64,000 nucleotides of DNA, from NCBI GenBank assembly GCA_033558025.1, contig JAUCEF010000017.1, positions 2,170,001-2,234,000 of the forward strand. Direction: 5' to 3'. The notes beneath the pieces are model-generated. The model saw nothing but the letters and a program-made list of their open reading frames with translations, had not been told where the DNA came from and did no database searches. The translations under genes were made by a program, and so were the position numbers. Below are positions 31,720 to 44,900 of this stretch, piece after piece. The stretch's first letter is position 1. The number at the start of each line of letters is the position of its first letter. Origin of the DNA: Phytophthora sp. 'mugwort' (lineage: Eukaryota > Oomycota > Peronosporomycetes > Peronosporales > Peronosporaceae).

Positions 31720-33240
31720 CACTCTACACTTGGTGGCTTACTTCCTTTGGTTTGACGAGAGCTGTATTTGTCTGGGGGACGACTTCTAAACTGGATATAG
31801 CTATCGCAAGTGCTGATAAATGAAGACCATCAGTATTATTGAATGAGTTACAGGTGTTTTGAGGGGCTGCCCCAAATTCGATCTGAATATGTTGATCTAC
31901 CGTCACTACCTTCGCATCGTTGTAAGGCTGTCGGCGACGCTGAGCTGGGTCCGTATCTCGTCCGGCAGACAGATCGATCCGTCAGCCAGATCTAGCTTGA
32001 TCCCGGCGGAGGGATAAACTCCATACCCAAGATCGCATGTTGGCCGGGTAGATCCCCGGCCCAGATATCGAAGCAAAAATAACAACGCACCAGCCAGCAT
32101 GATCTTGAACCGAGTCCTTCCGTTCGTGACGTATTCATTCTCACCAATCTCCACACACTCTTGGCGCTGACTCATCTCGATGTAGCACCCAACCTTACGA
32201 GCAAAGGAGGTATCTACAATGGACACCGTGGCTCCAGTATTTAAAGGATCGCTTTGTCAGTATTTGATGTGGTCTGTCGCTTTAGCCTGTCGAAACCGCT
32301 TTCCCGGTGCATAATGCTTCCAACCTCGGCTTCTCCTGGTAGCAGGAGAAGCCGGGGTATATATGGACATCATGACGTCCGAACGGCGGTATTGCATCGA
32401 CGAGGCGGAGATTCAAGATCGCAGCAATCGGATTATCAGGTATATCGCATGTGTTCTCGCGTAGATCTGTTATTGATCGCTAGCTCCATCTACCGATCTT
32501 TTGTCAACAGTTGAATACTCGGCTTGTACTGAATTCAAACTCGGCGGACATCCAGGTTTAACATCTTATCGCCCATTGCAGGTAACATCCCCACATATTC
32601 GGTCGGATTGTACCCATTGACGAATCTGATTGTAGAACTTTTCCATGTCATGTAGCTCCCACAGGAAGAGGCAGAGGACCGCTGGGTAGCTAGCATTTTA
32701 TATTTTTGGCACGTCAGATGCCCCCAACGACCAATATCCATATGTTTGCGGGATCTACAATTTGACCAGCGACTCCGACCCGATCGTCCAGAGGCGGGTG
32801 TGATCCGTATTCGCGAGGCGTCTGGGTTCGTCGAGGTTCGCCTGTGCGAAGGCCGATCGGGATCTTACGTTTCGTCCCCAATAGGAGCTCGGTCATTGTC
32901 AGCCGATGCACCGCCTGTTGAGTCCGATCCATCCGATCCGTTCGAACTGGTGTCCGATCAGATTCAAGCCGTGGGGTCTGATTCGCTCAGAACGCTCGCG
33001 TAGTATCTGCCTTCTGGCTGTACTTCGACCCGAGTGCGGATCGCATCTTGTCTGCTCTGGACACGCAATATCGCGTCTGGAAACTGAGAAGCCAACCACA
33101 TTACTTGTTTCGGCCCGTTTGACTAAGCTGATGGTACCAATTCTTGACGTGTCCTGTGCGCAGGTCGGCAAAGTCAAGCGTTTCCTTCGCCCGATGCTTG
33201 ATCTCGCAGGGACGCCGACTTGTCCTTACTGACCCAGGAT
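31720..33240 (-). pseudogene. Ty3/gypsy gag-protease fragment
   Basis: On the minus strand, TGATVSIVDTSFARKVGC at about 32230-32180 is the retropepsin D-T/S-G-A type active-site region, here starting NTGA instead of the usual DTGA. It is followed by ECVEIGEN and GIKLDLADGSICLPDEIRTQ, both typical of the long oomycete gypsy protease. Upstream gag-like pieces lie at 33177-32899 (SVSRRDIACPEQTRCDPHSG). Frames change repeatedly and no LTR or reverse transcriptase is present, so this is a truncated old insertion adjoining the MULE. Confidence 0.55.
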
Positions 33241-35155
33241 CTTGCGCGAGCTTCGTCTTGATTCTCGTCGGTGAAATCCTTCAGGTCTGAGATGCGGAAA
33301 TTCGGACTCACTGGGTCACCGAAGCACCACTAAATCCAGTCGAAGTGGTAGCGATCGCGACACGTCAGGAACTTCTTGATCATCTGGTCGTATTTACCGA
33401 GGGATGGTTGGCAACGCGGCGACCCCATGACCTTATCTCTAGGTCTTGTGACCATCCCAGTCGGTGGCGTGGGCGTAGCGATTACCTGTTACCTCCCAGA
33501 ATCGAGCCATGAGTACGATTCCAGTTTGCTGGCGTGCGGCCTTGCATAGGATCGCGGGTGAAGACGGCCCCTTCCGCCGATCTGTCACCCGCGACGTCTG
33601 GTCGGCCGAATTCAGACGAATCGCAGAAGAGCTGCGAAGGGCCCAAGATATCCGGGCACGCTTCCATTGTGATGTTGCGGGGCCGGTCGAAGTGTAATTA
33701 TAAACCGTTCCGCTTGCCAACTGCGCCCGAACACCGACTAACGCACGGCTTTCCCGCTTATCCGTGATCTGCTGAACTTAGCCTCACCTTGTGTATTCGT
33801 CAGTAAACTAAATATGCTTTCTCGTGACTCCGAAGGATGCTGCGATATAACGTCTTATATAATATATAATACGACCGTATTAAATTGGGTGGGCACATCA
33901 ATTTGATATATTTTATTAAATACACGCTTAGCAGCGAGCAGAGTGGGGCATTCTCTAGTAATATGAGCGTATTTTCCTATATCAGTCCTCCCGTAGCCCT
34001 CGTATACAGACAGCTCCGCGACCATCTTAAAGGAGAAGGTGTGCTCGATGCTAAGTGTTATGCGGGATACATCCGCTTGTGGTGGATTCTGTAGGTATAC
34101 CGATTTAATTTGACATAATAACATGAGCTTCTAGGTTTGCATACCTTAAGACAAAAACAAAAGAGTCCACACACATTTCAGATGTCTACTAAATGTAGTG
34201 TGCGTGTGGCTCTGGCAACAGTAGTAGCAATTGAACACCCGACTTGCCTACCTCAATACACCACAAGTATAAGTAAGCAATATAAAAATATAATACGAAA
34301 ACGTTGATAGACTTTGTTTTCTCCTCTTTGTGTTGTCCGCTTTGGCGCATCTCCAGTGCCTCTTTGAACTGCGTAATGCATTGCTTGTATATAGCAGCGT
34401 TATCAAACTATACACGCGACATGATGGAACCGGTAGTCGGGCCTCCACAAACACGGGAATTGTGTCATATTTCACATTGCCCATATATAACTTTGAAAGC
34501 TTTCCATACCGAGAAGTCGTTTCTTCCGCGGATATATATATAGTTTGAGTTGTTACGCAGACGAAGCTTCGCTTTCAGCGCGTATTTCATTCCAGATTTG
34601 ATTTCTTGCCGTCTAGTTGCCGCCATATGCACCAGGAGGACAAACTCAACCCCAAACACGAAGCCGGCGAATCGCTGAGTCATTCAAGGCTGTGCATGGT
34701 ATGCGATACAGACTTTGGCCGACTTCTTGGAACGCTGCCGGTGCTGTGGCATCCGTGAAGCGCTTCCATAGTGCCTTTATGCGTGAAGGACGGAAACCTA
34801 AGATCTAAACCCTCACAACGGACGTATAATGTGATGTTATTTCGCGCATTTGGAACTACGTGTTACAATCAGCATCTTGACCTCGAGAACCCTCTGAACG
34901 GGCGCAATATCTGAATCTCACAACTGACGATGACCGCGAAAATATTGTTGCCCTTTTAAACTGTTAAAGTGGCGATTCAAGTGCAGCCTGTAATTGCGGA
35001 GATTACTATGGGGAAAATCCCTTTCACCCTGACGATTCGTTGGTATACCCGAGAAAGAGCTTTGTTCCATTTGAACCAAAAAGTGGGATTCGAGACCCAA
35101 TCCCCCTGTTGCAGAAGCTTGCCAAACAGCTTAGCAATGATGCGTGACTGTACTG
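33241..35155. other. No intact gene; scattered short frames
   Basis: Minus-strand frame 33439-33720 may be gag remnant of the preceding gypsy fragment. Plus-strand 34617-34808 has a coding-like patch (MRYRLWPTSWNAAGA, RFHSAFMREGRKPK) of unknown family. The rest (33840-34560) is AT-rich with several short TA repeats. Confidence 0.3.
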
Positions 35156-35374
35156 CTAGTTACAGACGTCATAATTGCGTGCTGCCGCTTCTATCTTACC
35201 TGGGGCTTTCTGGCCTTGACGCGTCTTCGCGCGTAGCGTCAGTCCACGACGCGAAAGAAATACCTTCTTCCAAGACCAATTCACCTCGAAAATCCAGCCT
35301 TCTTCCTTAGCAATTTGCTGGGTCCGCAACTGCAGCACGAGCACTGGCACGCCGTCAACGCGAAGCGAATTCAC
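35156..35374 (-). pseudogene. CENP-B/Tigger-type helix-turn-helix fragment
   Basis: A 72-codon minus-strand frame containing TQQIAKEEGWIFEVNWSWKK, FLSRRGLTLRAKTRQGQ and then a stop. The W...FL.R..L.LR..T.QGQ pattern is that of the second HTH domain of pogo/Tigger (DDE_1) transposases. The catalytic part is absent. Only a small remnant is preserved, beside the copia element. Confidence 0.4.
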
Positions 35375-35604
35375 TCATTCAACCAGCGTTTCTTCAGTTG
35401 CAGCGGAAAATGTCGTCACTGTGCCTTTTTTCTGGACTTGAGATTTGCTGTAGACGTACAGCGGCCATCACTTCAATAAAGATTCTATCATACAGGCGTA
35501 GATGCGTTTGCAGTTGTGATTCGTAAGAAATAATTGTTGATGTGAAGCTTGAGTAGTAGTAGTGGCTAAAAATGGTTAAGCATGTTCCCTTACTGTCTAC
35601 TCCC

Positions 35605-35788
35605 TGTTTTTTTTCTTTTTTTTTTTTCTGTTGGATGCGGTTGCGCAAACACCAGTCCCTGCTCCTCTGAACCACATGGTTATCTCGGTTATCAACCAAC
35701 CAGAGCGCGGTTCGGGTTGAACCGTGCCGTCGGTCCACATACGTGAGTGAACCGTGCGAGAGCGGTGTACTTCGACACTCCCACTCAC
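35605..35788 (-). repeat. 3' LTR of the copia element
   Basis: On the minus strand it begins tgtcgaagtacaccgctctc and ends near cagggagta. It matches a separate copy at 52000-52167 over its whole length, apart from an A-rich expansion (T-run on plus, 35608-35629). Confidence 0.65.
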
Positions 35789-35799
35789 CGCTACGGTAC

Positions 35800-38700
35800 G
35801 GTTACCTTGACCTTGATGCGGTTTCCGTCGTGTAGGAACTTGAGCGTCTTAGTGCCAAACGCGTTGGTCAGTATGTCCGCCAACTGATTCTTGTGGCGAC
35901 GTATTCCACCGTACCGTTCCGCGCTCAACGTTCTCTCTGATGAAGTGGTGACGAAAACCTACCGGGCTTGGTCTGATCGTGGTAGCCAGCGTTCTGCGCC
36001 AGAGCGATCGCGCCTTGGTTGTCTTCCCAAATTATCGTAGCATTGGCTCGGTTCCCATGTCCGTTAGCATTGCACTCGTCCACAACACTTCTTGAACGCA
36101 CAGGCTCAACACCGTGTATTCAGCTTCGGCAGAGCTGAGAGCAACCGTTCGCTGAAACTTGGTCTTGTACACCACCAGGGCGTTTCCGATCATCACCATG
36201 ACACCCGAGACAGAACGCCTGTCATCGAGGTTGGTACCCGAGTCAGCGTCCGAGTACGCCTTGACCGAGACAATACCCGTACCGCCTTGATAGATGATTC
36301 CGTGCTGGCGAGTCGACTTGAGGTAGCGTAACACACGCAGCGTTCCAATGCTGCTGACCGCGGCTCTGCGTAAGTTGCGTAACCACGAATGCGATGTACG
36401 GGCGAGCACACGTCGTTATGTACAGCAGGCATTCGATTAGGGAACGGTACGGTCTCGACATCATCGCGTTCCGTTCCTGGCGGCTGTGTCTTCGTCAACT
36501 TCAGACCAGCCGCACAAGGGTTGTCCACCCGCTTCGCGTTTCCTGCCCGAACTGTTCCGCCATATCATCAATCTATCGAGTCTGCTTGACCATGAGCGTT
36601 ACCGCGGCCCTATCGGGGTCGATCTCCATACCCAGGATAACTTTTGCCGGTCCAAGTACCTTCATCTTGAAGCGTTCTTGAGCGCGTCCTTCACGACACG
36701 GATCTCATCGCTCGTCTTCGCATCATTGATCATGTCATCGACGTAGAGACAAACATAGATGCAACCGTTCTGGTACGGTTGACGTAGACACACTGATCCG
36801 CTCCACACCTCTTGAAGCCGTTCCCAAGGAACCCCGGTGGGAGGTCTTGTTCCATGCACTTGCAGCTTGCTTCAGCCCGTATATGGCCTTGCTCAGCTGG
36901 CACACATAGTCCCTAGATTTCTCGATGACATAAGGTACCTCCATGTAGATATGGCTCTTCAACTCGCTGTGGGGGAACGCTGTGTCAGCGTCGAACCGTT
37001 CCATCCGGTACTCATATCCAGCGCAGACCGAGAGAACAACTCGGATCGAGTTCATGGTGGCCACCGGAGAGTACAAATAGAAAGAAGTCTACTCCGTACT
37101 TCTGCTTGTACCCTTTTGCCACTAACCGTGCCTTGTAGCGTACCACGCGACCGTGCTGGGGTCATGCTTCTTAGCGATCCGTCGGCACACAATGGTATGA
37201 TTGGCCGTTCTTCGTAAAACCAAGGTCCAGGTACCGTTCCGCTCGTGTGAGAGCAGCTCAGCGCTAATGGCTCCGCGCCATTGCGCAGCGTCGTCACTAG
37301 CCATTGCCGCGTGCGTCGTCGGTATGTCCACTGCGTCACCAATGCTTGCAGCGTACGCGAGAACGCCTTTTGCGATAAGACCATCCTCATCGATCCTGAC
37401 ACGCTTCGGAGATGTGGTGCGCACTTCCTTCCGACTTCCGTTCTTCTTCAGCATCCGTTCCATCTTCAAGAAGGAACACTGGTTCGCATGAACGTCTCGA
37501 AAGTTCCATCCGGGGATGCAACAACACTCGATCGTTCTCGAACCCGGTCGCTGTGAACGGTACGGTACCAGCTCGAGTCCAGTAGGAGCAGACCGTCCTT
37601 CCGGCATCAGCAGAGGTGGTGTATTATCCTGTTCTGGTTGTGAGCTGTCCATGTTCACGTCCGGTGTGACGTTCTCAATGCCTTCCATCGGCTTCCCCAC
37701 CGCGGGTTGGCGTTCCACCGGTGCAACCGTGACTGCATCGTCAGCGTTCTTGCTCACATGGATGGCCGTTCTATTCTGAGCCGGCAGCGTTCGTAGATAC
37801 CGTCTACATCACGCTCGTCCATCTTCACAGAGTGTCACCTTGATCTTGGAAGCGTCTAAGTCAATCACGCTGTACCCCTTTACGTTCTCAGTGTATCCGA
37901 AGAGCATGCACCTGAAGCTCTTGGGTTCCAGCTTCGTCCTCTCCGCCGTGTCAATGTGAGCGTACCCATGCCACCCAAAGACGCGTAGGTGATCCAGCGT
38001 GAGCTTTACCTTGAAACTTAGCTCATACGGTGTCACAGTGTGTGCTGCGTGTTCGTGGAACGGCTAATGAGGTACACCGATGCACTGACTGCTTCAGCCC
38101 ACCAATCGGTTGGGACGCTCTTGTAGTGTAGCATACTCCGTGCCGTTTCCACGATGGTACGGTTCATCCGTTCTGCCACTCCGTTCTGCTGAGGGCCATA
38201 CAGTACGGTCCGTTGGTGCATAATACCGTTCATGGTACAGATCCGCGCCACCTCTTTGTTCACAATTTCGTTCCGTTCTCCGACCAGACACATAATCCGT
38301 CCCCCAATCGCTTATCGTAGAATCTCATGAATTCGTTCAGCTTCCCCACCACCTCGCTCGTCTTCTTCAAGACGTAGGCCACCACGTATCGCGAATAGTC
38401 GTCTACAAACGTCAGGACGTACTCCCCCTCTCCGATGACGTATCATCGGTCCCACCACATCCGTGTGGACAAGCTCCAGAACACGTGATACCTTATATCT
38501 GGAACGGCTCAGGAACCCTGTCACCATCTGCTTTCCCTTCATGCATCCGCGATACAAAATTCTGGAAAGCTTGCCCCACAGCCGGAATACCATTCATGAC
38601 ACGCTGTGTCTTGGCTTATGCGTCGTTGTTGGGGTGCCCCATGCGGGCATGCATAAGCGCACCCACTGCCTGTCTGCCCCAGCGCACTGGACGAACCGCA

Positions 38701-39504
38701 CTTCTTCCTGGTCACAGTCCAACATGTATGCCTTGCCGATTTGCCCAGCGCGATCGCGCTAGCGTCGCGCCAAATGATACTTGAGGAGCGCTAAAACTCC
38801 ACGTTCAAGCCACGTTCTGCCAGCTTCCTCACCGAGAACAGTCGTCTGTTGAGACCGGGGATGTGAGGAACTTCCATCATCTTGAGACGCTTCCGGTCTA
38901 GACCGAGCAGGCATACCATTCCTCGATCAGCCACAATTAGCTTCTTGCCATTCGTAATCGTGACCTCGATGCCACGTCTTCGGTCTTGAGCAAATCGGAA
39001 CGATGCAGGGTCATGTGGGAGGCGCGCCAATGCCGATCAACCACCCGTCGAGGTGTTCCGCACGCACGGCAAATACCGCATCGTCATTACCTTCGGCGTT
39101 CCGTATCGGGCAGCCTCGCTTCATATGCCCGAGTTGGTTGCACTTGAAGCTCTTGCCTTATAAGCTACCAGCGTTCTTCTTCGGACCGTTCCACTTGCGT
39201 CCGTTGCCCTTGCGTCCCTCGAACCGTCCGGCGTTCATCTTGAACGCGCGTTCCGTGGTCGTGTCTTTCTTTGCCAACCATTCGTACACATTCAGGAGCT
39301 TCTCCTTGATCTCGATCAGCGTGATGTCCTTCGCATTCTCGATGATGGGAGAGATCAGATCGTAGCCTCCCCTCGTCGACGGGATCTCCCATTGTCTGCA
39401 GACCGGCTACGAGCTCGTCAAAAGCGTCCTCATGCTTCGCCATGGCCGCCCCCTCCTCCATCTTGAACTCGTGGAGACAGCGTGTCATCGTGACACGGTT
39501 GTGG
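35800..39504 (-). pseudogene. Copia gag-pol relic (gag end, integrase, RT, RNase H)
   Basis: Recognisable on the minus strand: gag (TRCLHEFKMEEGAAMAKHED) and a zinc-knuckle-like CNQLGHMKRGC (about 39140); gag-pre-integrase (GLNRRLFSVRKLAERG); integrase with VLELVHTDVVGPM, YGPQQNGVAERMNRTIVE and VFGWHGYAH; RT with RMERFDADTAFPHSELK, CQLSKAIYGLKQA and an intact YVDDM catalytic motif (about 36740); RNase H with YSDADSGTNLDDRRSVSG and TVALSSAEAEY. Stops and frameshifts interrupt it at many points, so it is inactive. Confidence 0.82.
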
Positions 39505-39509
39505 AGCGC

Positions 39510-39867
39510 TGTAATGGGGTTACATGAAGAATGCCAAGTCAATCTTCAGAATGGTGTACCCATGTGCCCTAAGTGATATATATATATATAGCCAACATCA
39601 ACATGACGTTACGGTGATGGCGCGACGGATATGCACCAGACATATGGTACAAAGACCTCAGAACCACCCAATAGGATAACATCTAGGGTACTTTATAGGT
39701 GACTTATAGTTAGTATGTAGACACATTTATAAATATATTCAGTCTTAAATCTACCTAATTTTGGTAACAGTCCCCCAGACCGGGGACTTGTGAACTGCCG
39801 CTCACTGAGAGCTGTGTACTCTCCGGAAGTCACACTTCTGTGCGCAAGGTGTTGTGTGCCCGACAAA
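39510..39867 (+). repeat. 5' LTR of the gypsy element
   Basis: Starts TGTAATGGGGTTACATGAAG and aligns end to end with 47148-47499. It carries a private (TA)n expansion at 39579-39591. Confidence 0.88.
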
Positions 39868-40078
39868 CTTGGTAGCACTTGTAGCCAATCCACGTTTACG
39901 CGGTTACTACCTAAAACGTCTGGGTCCAAGCAACATGGACCCGAGTTTCTTCATCTGAACGACTCACAGTTTGAGTCCGTTCGTCAGATGGCTGGCATAT
40001 TTGGCATGGATGCCTTGCACGGCCTGGCGTAGTCAACGCAAGCTGAGCAGGTCGACCGCGTGACGGTGTACGACATGT

Positions 40079-40790
40079 ATGAGCGGGAGTCATCGAACAT
40101 GTTTGGAGCAACCTGCAAGTTCCGGCCGCAGAGCCGAAACCGGTCTAGCCAAGCCGTTGAAGCTGAATGTAAACCCATACGAAAGGAAGGAAGGGGAAAA
40201 CCTTCACTTCTGGGTGCGAGAAGTAGAGCTCGCAATAGATGCGGCTCTCATTTCTTCGGAGCACCTCCGAGCGGCGTTCGCCCTCTCAACCTTAGTGGGC
40301 GTGCTAAGAGTTGGGCGTATATGCGGGAAGCGCCAACGCCTCGATGCTTCGCATCCTGGGCTCAGCTGTGTGAACAGTTTTGAGCCGCATTCCTCCCGGC
40401 GAACTATGAGTATTGCCAGCGGTGACGCTTCTATGCATGTAAAAAGGGACGACGTGAGCTGCACGAGTCCATCCAGGAGATGCGGGGGCTCACCGCATCC
40501 CTCGTGGGGAACCCACTCCACGAACCATCAAGGCGACGGTATTCATGGACGAGACCCGGCCCGCTCCCATCTGTTTTGGGTGCAGGCCAATACTCTGGAA
40601 GAGGCGATCCAAGTCGCCCTCCAAGAGGAGTACAGTCGCCGCCAGGCGCGCATGCCGGCGGCGCTGTAACCAGGGGGAGTGACACCAAGTCGGGGGGGCC
40701 CCGAGCGGGACTGTTCCCATGGAACTTGGGCTCGCCCATCAGCATGATATTCGCTGCTATAGCTGTGGTAAGCTACATATTCGCTCTAGC
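40079..40790 (+). pseudogene. Gypsy gag relic
   Basis: Pieces of capsid-type gag in shifting frames: KPLKLNVNPYERKEGENLHF, VREVELAIDAALISSEHLRA, EEAIQVALQEEYSRRQAR, then MELGLAHQHDIRCYSCGK, the beginning of a CCHC nucleocapsid knuckle. At least three shifts separate the segments. A 10-G run occurs just downstream at 40909-40918. Confidence 0.7.
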
Positions 40791-41049
40791 TAGTGCCTGT
40801 CCTATGGGGGAGGGGAACGAAAACGTTTCCCGCCCACGCCATTATCGCGCTCAAGGGTCGCTGGCAAAGGCCGCCACCCAATGGACAGGGGGACACACGA
40901 CACCAGTAGGGGGGGGGGCTCCTAAGGAAGGTCTAAGTCTACATGAGTGGTGCTCGTGTGGCGCGCACCATGGAGACTTAGCCCCTGAGAGTTTTTGCAC
41001 TCTCGAAACGAAGAAGGGCAGCGCTGTGCTGCTAGTAGGACCCGTAAGT

Positions 41050-41400
41050 ATACGGGGATATACCCATCCTTTCTGAGTCTTAATATACTCCGGGGCGTCG
41101 AAGATCTTCGCACGCTGTCAGACTGTTGCGGGAGAACAGCAACAAGTTGGCCGATGCTTTACGAGAAAGCAAAGACAACGGGACAGTGTCGGTACAACTG
41201 ACCGACGGAACGATGAATACCATTTCATCCATGTGTATTTAGCTGTGAAGTTCGAGGACTTCGTCAACACGGAGCAGTTTAATGTCCTAGAGATGGACAA
41301 GTATGACTTGATCCTGGGCATGCCCTGGCTCGAGAAGCATGGCCATGGATCGATTGGCTAAACAAAACCACCAGGCCCGCATTTACCAGCAGAGCATTGG
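41050..41400 (+). pseudogene. Gypsy aspartic protease relic
   Basis: Contains DNGTVSVQLTDGTMNTISSM and, in the next frame, LEMDKYDLILGMPWLEKH, the conserved C-terminal ILG(M)PWL block of gypsy retropepsins. The expected DTG active-site triad is not recognisable in the present sequence. Confidence 0.6.
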
Positions 41401-41999
41401 TGAGTCATGTTCCCACCTTTTTCAGGACTATGGCGTCCGATAGGAGTGCCGGGATGCAGGAGCATCCAATGAATGTTTGGAGCCACCGACGTATTGAACG
41501 ACTCCACAGTAGCTCTGGCAGCAAAGCTACACCTAGTCGTATGGGGCAGACCTTACCGGATAGCCCTCGACCCCGCCGGAATCTAGACCGGCGGCCAAGG
41601 CAGTAAGAGTGGCGGCGTCAGGAGGCACCGATCAGGTGGGTAGCTAAGGTCCACACCAAGTCACCCAGACTGAAACTGGCGAGGAAGACGCATGGCGCTT
41701 TCTGTGTGGGTAACCTTGTTCCGCACCAGGTCGCCCAGACCGTAACTGAAGAGGAGTGGAGGAACGCGCTTCTTGTGTGGGTAAACATGTTCCAAACGAA
41801 GCCCTAGAGGCTTTGGACGTCGTCAATGAGACGTCCGCAGACGTGGGTGACGAAGTAGCACGTCGCGGTCGACGTCGACGTCATAGTCGACACCGCAAGT
41901 CGAGTCTGAAGTCATTTTAGACTGGAGTCGCTTCAAGCGAATCAGAACCCCAGGGCTCGGGTTCATCGGCGCGACCAATCGAAGGATATTTTCACATCC

Positions 42000-44900
42000 T
42001 CGACGGCGAGACCGGACACCGCGTCAAGGCAGGCGGCATCCAGCTAGAGCCGATGCCAGATGTGTCAGAGCTCCTAAACCTCGAAGAGTTGACACCCGAC
42101 AGATTTCCTGGCCAACCTGAAGGCTCGGGAAATCGCGGAGGTGGTGCACTTGAAGCAAGCGTCCACTCCTGAGGAATTGAATTCCTCCTCGGTTGATGAA
42201 GGACGAGGACGGTGTGTCCAAAAATGCACCGTCTCAACTCCCACCGGAATTGTAGGACCAGGCACGAGATTGATCTCGTGCCGGGCACAAAGTACTGTAT
42301 CACCAGACAATGGCCCCTGCCTCGCGAGTAGTGCTAGATCATTGTTCTCTACTTTGCCGCTAAGGCCAAGGCAGGCATGGTGCGGGAATCGAAATCCCCG
42401 CACTTGACGTCAGACTTCTACGTTCGGAAACCCGAACGGGAAGTGGCGTCTGGTTCATGCTTTCAATAAGTTGAACAGCGCGAAGGTGCCGACACGGACA
42501 CCCATCCCGCGAAAGTATGTGTTGTTAAACAACATGGCCCGCTGCGAGTTATACAGCGCCCTGGATCTGGTGGACCGTTACTACCATATCTTAATGCGCG
42601 AGCGCGACATCCCGCTCACCGTAGTGAGCACCCCGAGCGGTATGCTCAGGGAGTGGCTGGTGATGCCACAGGGCCTGGCTAATGCCCCGGCGACGTTCAA
42701 TCGCCTGGTCACGCAGTTGTTTAGACTACTGCGTGCGTACGCACAGTCGTACTTCGACGCCATATGCTTCCATAGCCGTGCCGAGGGAGGCAAGACGGCT
42801 ATGGAGGAGCGTTTTGAGCTCCTCCGTCGAGTGCTGGAGGTCGTGAGAACGAACAAGCTCTGTGCCAACATCGACGAGTGCGTCTTCGCGGCGCAAGAGA
42901 TCAAAGTGCTCGGTTGCTTCGTTAGCAATGTCGGCGTTTGAGTCGACCCGGAGAAGGTCAAGGCCATTTCGGCTTGGCCAACGCCAAGGTCCCAGAAGGA
43001 CCTGGGGATGTGGCTGGGCTTAGCCAACTACCTCCATAAGTAGAGCGAAGGGTACGCGGGTCTGGCTAGACCCTTTTCGGATCTTCTGAAGAAGGATACC
43101 GACTGGCACTGGGGGCGTGAGCACCAGGAAGCCTTTGACAATATCAAGGCAAGTCTACAGGAGGCGCCTGTCCTGACACTGCCGAACGAGACGAAGCTGT
43201 TCAGCGTCGTCTGTGATGCATCCGATTATGCAATCAGGTGTGATTGCTGCAGGACGTGAACGAGTGATCTCGGTTCAGTCCCGACAGCTCAAGCCTGCCG
43301 AACGGAACTACCCCGTTCATGACAAGGAGCTGCTTGCCATGAAGTACGCCCTTGTCAAGTTCGGAGTGCACCTCCTGGGATCCCAGCCCTTTGTGATCTA
43401 CACAGAGCACGCATCCTTGGGGAGGAGGCAAATACGCCCCATTTGTTCAGAACGGATGGCGAGGTGGCTGTCCTTCTGCGCGGATATACAGCTTCCGCGT
43501 CGAGTACACGCCTGGCAAGCTCAACATGCTTGCCGATGCGTTGTCACGCAGGCCGGACTACGAGCTGCGCACATCCGTCGTGCCATGACCGATCTATACG
43601 ATCAGATACGCATGGTGTGTCGGGGCGACGAAACCTTGGCTCCTCTGGTACGGTTCCTGGCCGTTGGCAAGGGAGCCTAGGCCGAGTTGCTCATGCCACG
43701 TCAGACGGCTTGGCTCCATCGATACGAGTGGGTCGATCGTCTGCTCTACTATTGAGTACAACCACATGAACCCCCTCGGGTAGTCGTTCCAAACGACGAG
43801 GATCTCAAGTTTGACATCCTACAGGAGGTGCACGATGCGCCGTCCAGCGGCCACTTGGGCCGCGAGAAGACATTCCAATCGGTCTCTCAGTACTTTTGGT
43901 GGGCCCACATGTACCAGTGGGTCACACAGTACGTGCAGGCATGTGAAACAGGTTAGCGGGTGAAACCCGCCGGGTACGCCTCGACTCCTTTCCAGAGCCT
44001 GCCCGTTCCAGCGGACTGCTGGAAGTCCATGAGTCTGGGCTTCATCTTTGAACTGCCAGCCGACAGCCACGGAAAGACCGGCATCTTGGAGTTCGTGTGC
44101 CGTCTGAGCAAGATGGTGCGTCTTGCTCCGGTCAAAGCCACCGTGACCGGGGATCAGGCTACGAAGCTGTTCCAAGATGGCGTTTTCCGCCATTATGGTC
44201 TGCCGGAGACAATTGTCGGATCGTGACCCGCGGTTTACCGCTGTGTTTTGGTGAAGGCTGTTCCAACTACTTGGAACGAGGTTGTACATGCCCGTTGCCC
44301 CAAATCGTCAAACGGATGGGCTGACCTAGTGTGTCAACCTAGTTCTCTACGCAGCATCTGGCGTAGTCTTCTCGCACGGGGGAGGAATGCCTGCCAGTAA
44401 TTGAGTTGCACTCAACAATGCGGTCCAGGCATCGACCGAATATAACCCCGTTCTATTTGAATGGATTACGCCATCCAAGGATGCCGCGCACTCTACACGG
44501 CAGCACCCCGTCTTCGGTTCTAAGTGGGGGAGAGGCTAGGAAGCGCATTCCTCCCGGGCCTCGGACATGATTCCGGTTTACTTGCGGAAACAAGTGGAGT
44601 TTTTTGTAGACACCAGGCTGAATGTAATTAGTCTTGTCTGTGATGCCATGGCAGCCCACAGGGCAAACAAAATGAGTACTCTCACAATAATGGAAGAGAA
44701 AAGTTAAACGTGTTTACTGTGCGTGAATTAGTCCTAATCGACACTAGAAACTTATCACTCGCCACGGTAAGTTCCGCTAGGAGCATCAAGTTGAAGCACC
44801 GCTTCGTTGGACCTTTGGCGGACCCGCCAGATATGGTGCGGCATATACCATTGATCTGCCTAAGTCGATGACGACCCTCCCGACGTTCCACGTGTGCCTG

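Noticed and set aside
33720..33785. Resemblance of 'gatctgctgaactta' to the start of large-subunit rRNA
   Set aside because: Only a short match, with no continuing rRNA sequence on either side.
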